From Pseudoflavonifractor capillosus (GTDB lineage Bacteria > Bacillota > Clostridia > Oscillospirales > Oscillospiraceae), in NCBI RefSeq assembly GCF_016902575.1, contig NZ_JACSNZ010000005.1:1-64000 (forward strand): DNA of 64,000 bases. The letters run 5' to 3'. Every line of letters starts with the position of its first letter. Position 1 is the stretch's first letter. Positions 17,172 through 27,108 of the stretch are shown here, piece by piece. Below the pieces are notes generated by a model that was not told the DNA's origin, ran no database searches, and saw nothing but the letters and a program-made list of their open reading frames with translations. The position numbers were made by a program, and so were the translations under genes.

Positions 17172-17222
17172 ATTGTACTTCAACTTTGCATGATTGTCAA
17201 ATGGCAGTTTATGCGTTATAAT
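17172..17222. promoter_or_regulatory. Divergent promoters of rnpB and murD sharing their -35 region
   Basis: Toward rnpB (minus): TTGACA (17200-17195), 17 bp, TACAAT (17177-17172). Toward murD (plus): TTGTCA (17194-17199), 17 bp, TATAAT (17217-17222). The two -35 hexamers are the two strands of the same TTGTCAA, offset by one base, so RNA polymerase cannot occupy both at once. Confidence 0.8.
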
Positions 17223-17267
17223 ATTCTGATGTCATTTACTCCTAAAGGGAAAGGGAGGCCGAAGTCA

Positions 17268-18656
17268 ATGGAATCAATTTTAACAGATTATTTGAACTCT
17301 CTCAAGGGGAAAAAGATTGCCGTTATCGGCATGGGGGTGTCCAACGCCCCCTTGGTAAAGCGGATGTTACAGGCCGGACTGAGCGTCCGGGTATGCGATA
17401 AGCGGGAGCGGGAGAATTTTGAAGGCCTGGCCGAACTGGAGGCCAAGGGTCTGCGGGTAAGCCTGGGCGCCAACTATCTGGATGGTGTGGAGGGCGCCGA
17501 TGTGATTTTCCGCACCCCCGGTGTCCGTCCTGACGTGCCTCAGATCACCCGAGCGGTGGAGCAGGGAGCGCGGCTGACCTCCGAGATGGAGACGTTTTTG
17601 GAGCTGTGTCCCTGCAGCGTCATTGCGGTCACTGGTTCGGACGGCAAGACGACAACCACCACCATCATTGCAGGCCTTTTGAAGGCAGCTGGTTACCGCA
17701 CCTTTGTGGGTGGCAACATTGGACACCCACTTCTGTGCGAGGTGGATGAGATCCGTCCCGACGACATGGTGGTACTGGAGTTGTCCTCCTTCCAGCTGAT
17801 GACCATGAAGCAAAGCCCCAATATTGCCGTCATCACCAACCTGTCCCCCAATCATCTGGATGTTCACAAGGACATGGAAGAATATATTGCTGCCAAGCGC
17901 AATATTTTTGCCTACCAGGACACCGGGGACAAGTTAGTGCTCAATGCAGACAATGAAATCACAGCCAGCTTTGCCTCTCAGGCCAGAGGAGAGGTTACCT
18001 TGTTCAGCCGGAAGAAGAATCTGGAGCGCGGGGTCTGCGTACGGGAGGGAATGATCTGTTACCACACCCGCCCCATTCTGGCTGCCGACGATATTCTTAT
18101 CCCCGGTGTACACAACTTGGAGAACTACATGGCAGCCATTGCCGCCCTAGATGGCCTGGTGTCGGATGAGACCATCCGGGAGTATGCCAAATCCTTTGGC
18201 GGAGTGCCCCACCGCATCGAGCTGGTACGGCAGCTGGACGGGGTGCGCTACTACAACGACTCCATTGCCTCCAGCCCTACCCGCACCATCGCCGGACTGC
18301 GTTCCTTCCAGGACAAGGTGATCCTCATCGCCGGTGGCTACGACAAGCACATTCCCTACGACGTGCTTGGCCCACAGATCGTCCAGTCTGTCAAGTGCCT
18401 GATTTTGACTGGAGCCACCGCAGACAAGATTGAACAGGCTACCCGGCAATCCACCGGCTATACCCCAGGCAACCCTGAGATCATCCGCTGCGACAACCTG
18501 GAACAGGCCGTGCACACAGCCCACGACCAGGCAGAAAGCGGGGATGTGGTCATTCTCTCTCCCGCCAGCGCGTCCTTTGACTGCTTCCGCAACTTCGAGG
18601 AGCGGGGCAACAAGTTCAAACAGTATGTAAATACGCTGGAGGGTGCTCATTCTTGA
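17268..18656 (+). CDS. murD: UDP-N-acetylmuramoyl-L-alanine--D-glutamate ligase
   Basis: 462 aa from the ATG at 17268, nine bases after GGGAGG; the upstream in-frame ATG lies before the promoter. Rossmann-like N terminus IAVIGMGVSN, P-loop VTGSDGKTTTT near residue 122 and the Mur-ligase pattern ITNLSPNHLD near 190. It adds D-Glu to UDP-MurNAc-L-Ala in cytosolic peptidoglycan precursor synthesis. Located apart from a dcw cluster. The stop overlaps the TTG of an M42 peptidase remnant. Confidence 0.95.
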   Translation: MESILTDYLNSLKGKKIAVIGMGVSNAPLVKRMLQAGLSVRVCDKRERENFEGLAELEAKGLRVSLGANYLDGVEGADVIFRTPGVRPDVPQITRAVEQGARLTSEMETFLELCPCSVIAVTGSDGKTTTTTIIAGLLKAAGYRTFVGGNIGHPLLCEVDEIRPDDMVVLELSSFQLMTMKQSPNIAVITNLSPNHLDVHKDMEEYIAAKRNIFAYQDTGDKLVLNADNEITASFASQARGEVTLFSRKKNLERGVCVREGMICYHTRPILAADDILIPGVHNLENYMAAIAALDGLVSDETIREYAKSFGGVPHRIELVRQLDGVRYYNDSIASSPTRTIAGLRSFQDKVILIAGGYDKHIPYDVLGPQIVQSVKCLILTGATADKIEQATRQSTGYTPGNPEIIRCDNLEQAVHTAHDQAESGDVVILSPASASFDCFRNFEERGNKFKQYVNTLEGAHS

Positions 18657-18805
18657 ATATCTTGGAAAGCCTTAAAATTCTGTGTCAGACTGGGGGCCCC
18701 TCCGGTTACGAACACGCAGTGGCTTCGGTGGCTGCCAGTGGCGTGCAGGCCTGCGTGGACCTGGTGGCCAAGCTGGCCAATACTAAGCTAGAGAAAGAGT
18801 GTTAA
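18653..18805 (+). pseudogene. Remnant of an M42-type aminopeptidase gene
   Basis: A 50-codon frame starts with TTG overlapping the murD stop (TTGA). Its first part, LESLKILCQTGGPSGYEHAV, is the conserved N terminus of M42 glutamyl aminopeptidases (LL..LC...GPSGYE). About 20 further residues follow, then the stop. Roughly 300 internal residues, including all the metal ligands, are absent, so an internal deletion fused the two ends. It may now serve only to couple translation to the next gene, which starts six bases later with a poor ribosome site. Confidence 0.65.
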
Positions 18806-18810
18806 ATATA

Positions 18811-20061
18811 ATGTCTTTACAGTTTTCTGACGAGTTGCGTACCCTGGCCCAGCGGGCAGAGGAGACGCTGAAGGAGCAGTTCGCCCGCATTGATGCGGTA
18901 GCAGAGGCGAACACCCTGCGGGTGTTGGATGCCTTCCGTCAATTCCGGGTAGCAGAGAGCTACTTCGCCGGTACCACTGGGTACGGCTACGACGATCTGG
19001 GCCGGGACAAGCTGGACGAGATCTATGCCCACCTCTTCGGTACGGAGGATGCTCTGGTGCGTATCGGGTTTGTCAACGGCACCCATGCCATCTCCGCCGC
19101 TCTCTTTGGCTGTCTGCGCCCCGGAGATGTGCTGGTGTCCGCCGTGGGGGCCCCCTACGACACCCTGTTGGGCGTCATTGGTGTGACAGATAAGGGCTCC
19201 GGGTCTTTGAAAGACTTCGGTGTGGCCTACCGACAGGTAGATCTCACTCCGGAGAATACCCCGGATCTGGATGGGCTGGCCCAAGCGGTGGCCGACCCCA
19301 AGGTGAAAGCAGTGCTCATTCAGCGCTCTAAGGGTTACTCTACCCGTGCATCCCTGTCTGTGGATGAGATTGGCCAGATGTGTGAGATCATCCGCCGCCA
19401 CAATCCCAACACTGCCATTTTGGTAGACAACTGTTACGGAGAGTTTGTGGAGGAGAAGGAGCCCACCCACGTGGGAGCTGATTTGGTGGTTGGCTCTCTC
19501 ATCAAGAACCCTGGCGGTGGTCTGGCCCCCACTGGGGCCTATCTGGCTGGCCGCCACGACCTCATTGAAGGGGCTGCCATGCGTTTGACCTGCCCGGGAA
19601 TCGGCAAGGAGTGCGGTTCCACTCTGGGGAACAATCGGCTGCTCTATCAGGGCCTGTTTATGGCCCCTCACACTGTGGCTCAGGCCCTAAAGACTGCGGT
19701 GTTTGGAGCTGCCCTCATGGAACAGATGGGGTATGCCACGGAACCTCACTCTTTGGCACCACGCCACGATATCATCCAGATGATTCACCTGGGTAATGGG
19801 GAAGGAGTCAAGGCATTCTGTCGTGGCATCCAATCCGGAGCTCCTGTGGACTCCTACGTAACGCCGGAACCCTGGGATATGCCTGGCTATGACTGCCAGG
19901 TGATTATGGCTGCCGGAGCCTTTATCCAGGGTGCTTCCATCGAACTGTCCGCAGACGCTCCTATGCGAGAGCCCTATACCGTCTATCTCCAAGGCGGACT
20001 CACCTATGAGTCCGGCAAAGCGGGCCTGATGCTGGCTGCTCAGGAACTGTTGGGACACTGA
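18811..20061 (+). CDS. Methionine gamma-lyase family PLP protein (COG4100)
   Basis: 416 aa, ATG at 18811. Matches the family formerly called aluminium resistance protein: YFAGTTGYGYDDLGRDKLDE near residue 51 and a PLP-Lys region VVGSLIKNPGGGLAPTGAYL near 228, with ILVDNCYGEFVEEKEP before it. A PLP-dependent lyase fold. The physiological substrate in clostridia is uncertain, so the name gamma-lyase should be read as a family label. Confidence 0.88.
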   Translation: MSLQFSDELRTLAQRAEETLKEQFARIDAVAEANTLRVLDAFRQFRVAESYFAGTTGYGYDDLGRDKLDEIYAHLFGTEDALVRIGFVNGTHAISAALFGCLRPGDVLVSAVGAPYDTLLGVIGVTDKGSGSLKDFGVAYRQVDLTPENTPDLDGLAQAVADPKVKAVLIQRSKGYSTRASLSVDEIGQMCEIIRRHNPNTAILVDNCYGEFVEEKEPTHVGADLVVGSLIKNPGGGLAPTGAYLAGRHDLIEGAAMRLTCPGIGKECGSTLGNNRLLYQGLFMAPHTVAQALKTAVFGAALMEQMGYATEPHSLAPRHDIIQMIHLGNGEGVKAFCRGIQSGAPVDSYVTPEPWDMPGYDCQVIMAAGAFIQGASIELSADAPMREPYTVYLQGGLTYESGKAGLMLAAQELLGH

Positions 20062-20107
20062 ATGAGTCAAGCCCCCGGGTGCATACAATGGCCCCGGGGG
20101 TGATGAC
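20060..20107 (+). promoter_or_regulatory. SigE-like promoter inside a hairpin that masks the yunB ribosome site
   Basis: GCATACAAT (20081-20089) equals the SigE -10 consensus GCATACA-n-T. GAATGAG, 14 bp upstream (20060-20066), is a partial -35. The same stretch forms an 8-bp all-GC stem, CCCCCGGG (20072-20079) with CCCGGGGG (20093-20100), whose right arm is the Shine-Dalgarno sequence GGGGGTGAT of yunB. A SigE transcript would start near 20095 and lose the left arm, freeing the site. Read-through RNA would keep it masked. Confidence 0.55.
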
Positions 20108-20767
20108 GTGTCAGTACCATTGCGCTGTCGGTTGCAGCGATGGAGTCAGCGGTCAAAGTCTCGTTTTCTCGTCCTGACCCTGTTGCTCTGTCTCTTAATA
20201 CTGCTTCTCTTCGAGTTTTTTTCCAACCATCTTCGGCCGGTAGTGGAGACCGTTGCCGTGAGTGAAGCCACCAACCTCATCTCTGTTGCCGTAGCAAATG
20301 TGGTAGAGCAGTGTATGCAGGAGCAGGGATTGGGGTACGATGATTTGATGGAAATTCGTCAAACCCAGGAGGACGGAATCGTCACCGTTACCGGGCGCAC
20401 AACCGTCATCAGCCAGCTGAAAAGTGAGATCATACAGTCCTTGGTAGCGCAGTTGGAAACCCTGGACGCAGGGCAGTTGGGGGTACCCTTGGGCAATCTC
20501 ACTGGGTGGATGCTGTTTTCTGGGCTGGGTCCCAAATTACGGGTGTCCATCGACTCGGTGGGAGATGTGACGGCACAAGTGCGTAATTACTTTGAAAGTG
20601 CGGGCATCAATCAGACGCACCACCAAGTGCTCATGGATATCTCCGCCACAGTGCATCTGTTCATTCCCGGCGAAATCACTTCTGTGACAGTAGAAGATAC
20701 CGTATGTCTGGCCGAAACGATACTCATCGGGAAAGTCCCTGACAACTATATACAAACTGGATCATAA
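20108..20767 (+). CDS. yunB: Sporulation protein YunB
   Basis: 219 aa, GTG start. One N-terminal membrane helix (residues 20-38, FLVLTLLLCLLILLLFEFF) precedes an extracytoplasmic domain. Family features include AVSEATNLISVAVANVV, VTGRTTVISQLKSEI and HLFIPGEI. YunB is a mother-cell protein controlled by SigE in Bacillus and needed for efficient spore formation; its precise role is unknown. The putative SigE -10 element directly upstream fits. Confidence 0.88.
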   Translation: MSVPLRCRLQRWSQRSKSRFLVLTLLLCLLILLLFEFFSNHLRPVVETVAVSEATNLISVAVANVVEQCMQEQGLGYDDLMEIRQTQEDGIVTVTGRTTVISQLKSEIIQSLVAQLETLDAGQLGVPLGNLTGWMLFSGLGPKLRVSIDSVGDVTAQVRNYFESAGINQTHHQVLMDISATVHLFIPGEITSVTVEDTVCLAETILIGKVPDNYIQTGS

Positions 20768-22810
<2,043 letters not shown>

Positions 22811-22829
22811 AAAACGAGGTAAGATTGTC

Positions 22830-24008
22830 ATGCAATACAAAGAGGCCCAGCGCATGGAACAATTCCAGCCTGGTATTTTCAACGTCCTGGATGAACGCCG
22901 TCAGCAGCGTCTGTCCCAGGGGTTGCCCGTCTATAACCTGTCCATCGGCACCCCGGACTTTCTTCCCGAGCCACATGTGGTACAGGCACTGGCTCAGGCG
23001 GCATCCGACCCGGACAACTATCACTACTCCCTCACTGAACTGCCCCAGCTGGTGGATGCCGTACAGCAGTGGTATCTCCGTCGCTACGGGGTCAAATTAG
23101 CACCTGACGAGTTGATGAGTGTCTACGGTTCTCAGGAAGGGCTGACTCACGTTGGCTGGGCACTGTGTGACCCGGGAGACGTGGTACTGGTTCCTGATCC
23201 TGGCTATCCTATTTTCGAAATGGGCCCCGCTCTGTGTGGCGCCCATATAGTCCGTTATCCTTTGATCAAGGAGAAGGGGTATCTGCCAGATTTGGATGCC
23301 ATTGACCCGGAGCTAGCCCAAAAGGCCAGGTTGATGGTGGTGTCCTATCCTGCCAACCCCGTGTGTGTCACGGCACCGGACGAGTTCTACCACAAGCTCA
23401 TTACCTTTGCCAAAGCAAACAACATTATTATTCTCCACGACAATGCCTACTCCGACATTATCTTTGACGGCCGGGAAGGTAAATCTTTTCTGGCCTACGA
23501 GGGGGCCAAGGAGGTTGGTGTGGAGTTTAACTCTCTATCCAAGACCTATAACCTCACTGGGGCTCGTATTTCCTTCGTCCTTGGCAACAGAGAACTGATT
23601 CAGACATTCCGGAGGTTGCGCTCCCAAATTGACTATGGCATCTTCCTGCCGGTGCAGTATGCGGCCATTGCAGCCCTCAATGGACCTCAGGAAAGCGTGG
23701 CACGCAATCGGCAGGAATACCAAGCCCGACGTGATGCCCTGTGCGGTGGTCTGCGCTCCATTGGCTGGGATGTTCCAGACAGTCAGGGCAGCATGTTTGT
23801 CTGGGCGCCATTGCCCCAAGGGTATCACAACTCTGTGGACTTCTGTTTTGAATTACTGGAACGAACCGGACTGTTGTGCACGCCCGGCTCTGCCTTTGGC
23901 CCTCTGGGAGAAGGGCATGTGCGGTTTGCCCTGGTTCAGCCGGTGGATGTGATGGAGAGAATTGTAGATGCTGTGGCAGAAAGCGGGATTGTCAGCCATG
24001 AAGAATAA
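22830..24008 (+). CDS. PLP-dependent aminotransferase, DapL-like
   Basis: 392 aa from the ATG at 22830, 19 bases after the ligA stop. Class I/II fold: LSIGTPDFLPEPHV near residue 32, YGSQEGLTHV near 96, SYPANPVCV near 172 and the PLP-Lys motif NSLSKTYNLTGAR near 230. Closest in style to LL-diaminopimelate aminotransferase, which makes LL-DAP for lysine and peptidoglycan. Other amino-group acceptors remain possible, so no gene symbol is given. Confidence 0.85.
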   Translation: MQYKEAQRMEQFQPGIFNVLDERRQQRLSQGLPVYNLSIGTPDFLPEPHVVQALAQAASDPDNYHYSLTELPQLVDAVQQWYLRRYGVKLAPDELMSVYGSQEGLTHVGWALCDPGDVVLVPDPGYPIFEMGPALCGAHIVRYPLIKEKGYLPDLDAIDPELAQKARLMVVSYPANPVCVTAPDEFYHKLITFAKANNIIILHDNAYSDIIFDGREGKSFLAYEGAKEVGVEFNSLSKTYNLTGARISFVLGNRELIQTFRRLRSQIDYGIFLPVQYAAIAALNGPQESVARNRQEYQARRDALCGGLRSIGWDVPDSQGSMFVWAPLPQGYHNSVDFCFELLERTGLLCTPGSAFGPLGEGHVRFALVQPVDVMERIVDAVAESGIVSHEE

Positions 24009-24912
24009 GATATTGATTTTCTGCCTTTCTGTGCTGATGGCGGTGCAGATGATTGGCTGTTCCACCACCTCTGTGCCAACACAAAGTCTCCCTGCCACCA
24101 CTGTTCAACCCAGTGCTTCACCGTCTTCCAATGAGATTACTTATACCTTAGATTCCCTGCCTCCCTATGAGGATACCCCCTATGTGGTGCTCCAAGATAA
24201 TGTGCCGGGCTTCCAGGAGTCTGATTTTGCCACCGAAGCCTTTGAAACCTATTCTTCCTTGGATGAGTTAGGGCGGTGCGGTGTCGCTTATGCCAACATC
24301 TGCACGGAGCTGATGCCCACGGAGGAGAGAGGGGAGATCGGGCAAGTGAAGCCCTCCGGCTGGCACACAGTGACCTACGACGTGGTAGACGGAAGATATC
24401 TATACAACCGTTGCCATCTCATTGGATTTCAGTTGGCTGGTGAGAATGCCAATAAGGAAAACCTCATTACAGGCACACGGTATCTCAATGTGGAGGGGAT
24501 GCTTCCCTTCGAAAACCAGGTGGCAGACTATGTCAGGGAGACGGACAATCACGTCCTCTATCGAGTTACCCCTGTGTTTCAGGGGGATGATCTGGTTGCC
24601 TCCGGCGTTCAGATGGAGGCCTACTCCGTAGAAGACGGCGGCGAGGGTATCTGTTTCAACGTTTACGTCTATAACGTCCAGCCCGGTGTGGTCATCGACT
24701 ATGAAACCGGGGAGAGCTGGCTGGACGAGAGCGTTTCACCCTCTGAAGGTATGGACACTCATTACGTTCTCAACACCAACTCCAAGAAGTTTCATCTCCC
24801 GGATTGTTCCGGCGTGCAGGACATGAAGGAATCCAACCGTCAAGATTACCAAGGCACCCGGAAGCAGCTGCTGGAACAGGGCTACACCCCCTGCAACATA
24901 TGTCATCCATAA
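23998..24912 (+). CDS. Lipoprotein DNA/RNA non-specific endonuclease
   Basis: 304 aa. The start overlaps the aminotransferase gene by 11 bases. An N-terminal lipoprotein signal has the lipobox QMIGC (Cys19), then a Ser/Thr/Pro linker. The nuclease domain (residues 45-235) has YLYNRCHLIGFQLAG with the catalytic-type His and a downstream Asn in NANKENLITGT, matching EndA/NucA-type beta-beta-alpha-metal nucleases. The final 45 residues (YVLNTNSKKFHLPDC...CNIC) form an Ada-like Cys/His zinc-binding module. Probably an outer-surface nuclease for nutrient scavenging or DNA uptake. Confidence 0.85.
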   Translation: MKNKILIFCLSVLMAVQMIGCSTTSVPTQSLPATTVQPSASPSSNEITYTLDSLPPYEDTPYVVLQDNVPGFQESDFATEAFETYSSLDELGRCGVAYANICTELMPTEERGEIGQVKPSGWHTVTYDVVDGRYLYNRCHLIGFQLAGENANKENLITGTRYLNVEGMLPFENQVADYVRETDNHVLYRVTPVFQGDDLVASGVQMEAYSVEDGGEGICFNVYVYNVQPGVVIDYETGESWLDESVSPSEGMDTHYVLNTNSKKFHLPDCSGVQDMKESNRQDYQGTRKQLLEQGYTPCNICHP

Positions 24913-24935
24913 AATCACAGACAACGGAGTCTATC

Positions 24936-26984
24936 ATGACACTGACCCAGTTTTTGAATACCTATCACCTATCCCTCAATCAACAGCAGCAACTGGCCGT
25001 CCAGACATTGGATGGCCCAGTGCTGCTGTTAGCAGTCCCTGGCAGTGGGAAAACTACCGTCTTAGTCAGCCGCATCGGCTACATGGTACTGGCTTGTGGC
25101 ATTGCACCCGAATCCATCCTCACCATGACCTACACGGTCTCGGCAGCCCAAGACATGCGTGGACGATTTGCGGCACTCTTTGGGGCTGAGTATGCCAAGC
25201 GGCTGGAGTTTCGCACCATCAATGGGGTGTGCAGCCGTATTATCTCTTGTTATGAGCGCATGACAGGACGCAAGGCCTATGCCTTGATGGAGGATGCCAG
25301 AGAGCAAAGTGCCTTGATCGGCAGCTTGTACCATCAGCTTACCCAGGAGTATGCTACTGAAAGCACCATCAAGTCCATACAGACTGCCATCACCTACGCT
25401 AAAAACCAAATGCTCAAGGATGATGCACTGGAGCAGGTGGAGGTAGATGGAGTGGAGTTTCCAGCCCTGTATCGAGCTTACAATCAGACCTTGCAGCAAC
25501 AGCAAAAGATGGACTATGACGACCAAATGGTGTACGCACGAAAAATTCTCCGTCTGTGTCCTCCAGTTCTGCGCTACTTTCAGCAGCGATATCGCTACCT
25601 CTGTGTGGACGAGGCCCAGGACACCTCTAAAATCCAGCACAGTATCATAGCCCTGTTGGCTCAACATAGTCAGAACCTCTTTATGGTTGGGGATGAGGAT
25701 CAGAGCATCTACGGCTTCCGGGCCGCCTATCCCCAGGCCCTGCTCCAATTTCAAAGCTCCTATCCTAACGCTAAAGTTCTGTATATGGAAACCAATTATC
25801 GCTCCACCCGGGAGATCGTCACCGCAGCACAGTCCTTTATTGAGAAAAACGCCAATCGACATCCAAAGCAGATGATTTCTACTGGACGGAGAGGGCCAGA
25901 TATCCGGCAAGTTACGGTGTGGGATCGCAAAAGTCAATATACATATCTGGCTAGAGTGGCCAAAGAGGCCACCCATCCCATTGCCATTTTATATCGGGAC
26001 AATGACAGTACAATCCCTCTCATTGACCTATTCCAGCGCCAGGGAATCAGCTATCGCTGCCGACAGGTGGACTGCGGCTTCTTTTCCCACCGAGTGGTGC
26101 GGGACATCTGCAACATCATCCGCTTCGCCTATCAGCCCTGTCATGGCGGTCTTTTCCTGGATATTTATTATAAACTGGGGGCCGGCATCAGTCGGGTAGC
26201 GGCGGTGGAAGCCGTAGCTCGCTGTGAAGGGGAGGGGATGACCATTTTGGAGTTTCTCTCCCAATGCTCGATGCTCAGTCCCTGGTCTCGGAAGCAGTGT
26301 GCAGCTCTGCAAACACACTGCAACAACCTGGTTTGCCAACCTGCCCATCAGGCCATCTACCGCATCGTCCACTATATGGGATATGGAAAGTATGCGGAGG
26401 AACGAGGCGGAGACTTGGGTAAAGCCGAAATTTTAGAAGCCCTGGGACAATATGAGCCAACACCTCAGGATTTGCTGGCACGATTGCAGGTATTGTACCA
26501 GTTGGTTAGCGAGGGGAAAAATGATGGACAAGAGCTCATCACACTGTCCACCATACATTCCAGCAAGGGCCTGGAATATCCCCATGTGATTCTCATGGAT
26601 GTATTGGACGGGCTCCTTCCAAAGGTATCTGATGGAGAGGAAAACTTCGATGCTTATCAAGAAGAACGGCGTCTCTTTTATGTGGCCATGACACGTGCTA
26701 AAGACACTCTGTGGGTACTTGCTTTTCGTAATGAACAGCTATCCTCCTGCTTTACCCAGGAGTTGTTCCCGCCACAGTCTCCCAAACAGACAGAAAATCA
26801 GGGTCTTTCCATTTCTTCTGGAATGGCCATTCACCACAAAAAATATGGGCAGGGAATTGTCCTCAACCGAGTTGGAGACATTGTCACCGTCTCCTTCCCG
26901 TCAGCAGGGGAGAAGAAGCTCTCTATATCTACTGCTATCAAAAATCACTTGATTTGTATTGATAAAACGGTCTGTTCAGATTAA
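24936..26984 (+). CDS. UvrD/Rep-type superfamily I DNA helicase
   Basis: 682 aa from the ATG at 24936 (ACGGAG upstream), 23 bases after the nuclease stop. Motif I is LAVPGSGKTTVL near residue 33, II VDEAQD near 225, III GDEDQSIYGFRAA near 252, V LSTIHSSKGLEY near 538 and VI EERRLFYVAMTRAKDTL near 575. Shorter than PcrA. The C-terminal 70 residues carry a KYGQGIVLNRVGDIVTVSF Tudor-like end as in PcrA. Repair helicase; recA or nuclease partners are not adjacent. Confidence 0.9.
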   Translation: MTLTQFLNTYHLSLNQQQQLAVQTLDGPVLLLAVPGSGKTTVLVSRIGYMVLACGIAPESILTMTYTVSAAQDMRGRFAALFGAEYAKRLEFRTINGVCSRIISCYERMTGRKAYALMEDAREQSALIGSLYHQLTQEYATESTIKSIQTAITYAKNQMLKDDALEQVEVDGVEFPALYRAYNQTLQQQQKMDYDDQMVYARKILRLCPPVLRYFQQRYRYLCVDEAQDTSKIQHSIIALLAQHSQNLFMVGDEDQSIYGFRAAYPQALLQFQSSYPNAKVLYMETNYRSTREIVTAAQSFIEKNANRHPKQMISTGRRGPDIRQVTVWDRKSQYTYLARVAKEATHPIAILYRDNDSTIPLIDLFQRQGISYRCRQVDCGFFSHRVVRDICNIIRFAYQPCHGGLFLDIYYKLGAGISRVAAVEAVARCEGEGMTILEFLSQCSMLSPWSRKQCAALQTHCNNLVCQPAHQAIYRIVHYMGYGKYAEERGGDLGKAEILEALGQYEPTPQDLLARLQVLYQLVSEGKNDGQELITLSTIHSSKGLEYPHVILMDVLDGLLPKVSDGEENFDAYQEERRLFYVAMTRAKDTLWVLAFRNEQLSSCFTQELFPPQSPKQTENQGLSISSGMAIHHKKYGQGIVLNRVGDIVTVSFPSAGEKKLSISTAIKNHLICIDKTVCSD

Positions 26985-27000
26985 CTGAACAGACCGTTTT
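26964..27000 (+). terminator. Terminator overlapping the helicase stop
   Basis: A perfect 16-bp stem (26964-26979 with 26985-27000); the right arm ends in TTTT. The left arm covers the last codons of the helicase gene. Confidence 0.85.
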
Positions 27001-27013
27001 ATCATGAATAAAT

Positions 27014-27051
27014 AAAAAAGGCCCTGTCCCACTGTGGGCAGCGGGACAGGG
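27014..27051 (-). terminator. Terminator of the PTS operon
   Basis: 9-bp stem CCCTGTCCC (27022-27030) with GGGACAGGG (27043-27051), followed on the minus strand by six T at 27019-27014. Confidence 0.85.
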
Positions 27052-27108
27052 AATTTTCTATGAGAAATTTCTCATGAAAATACATTCTTTTTGGGAGTCA
27101 GGTAGAAC

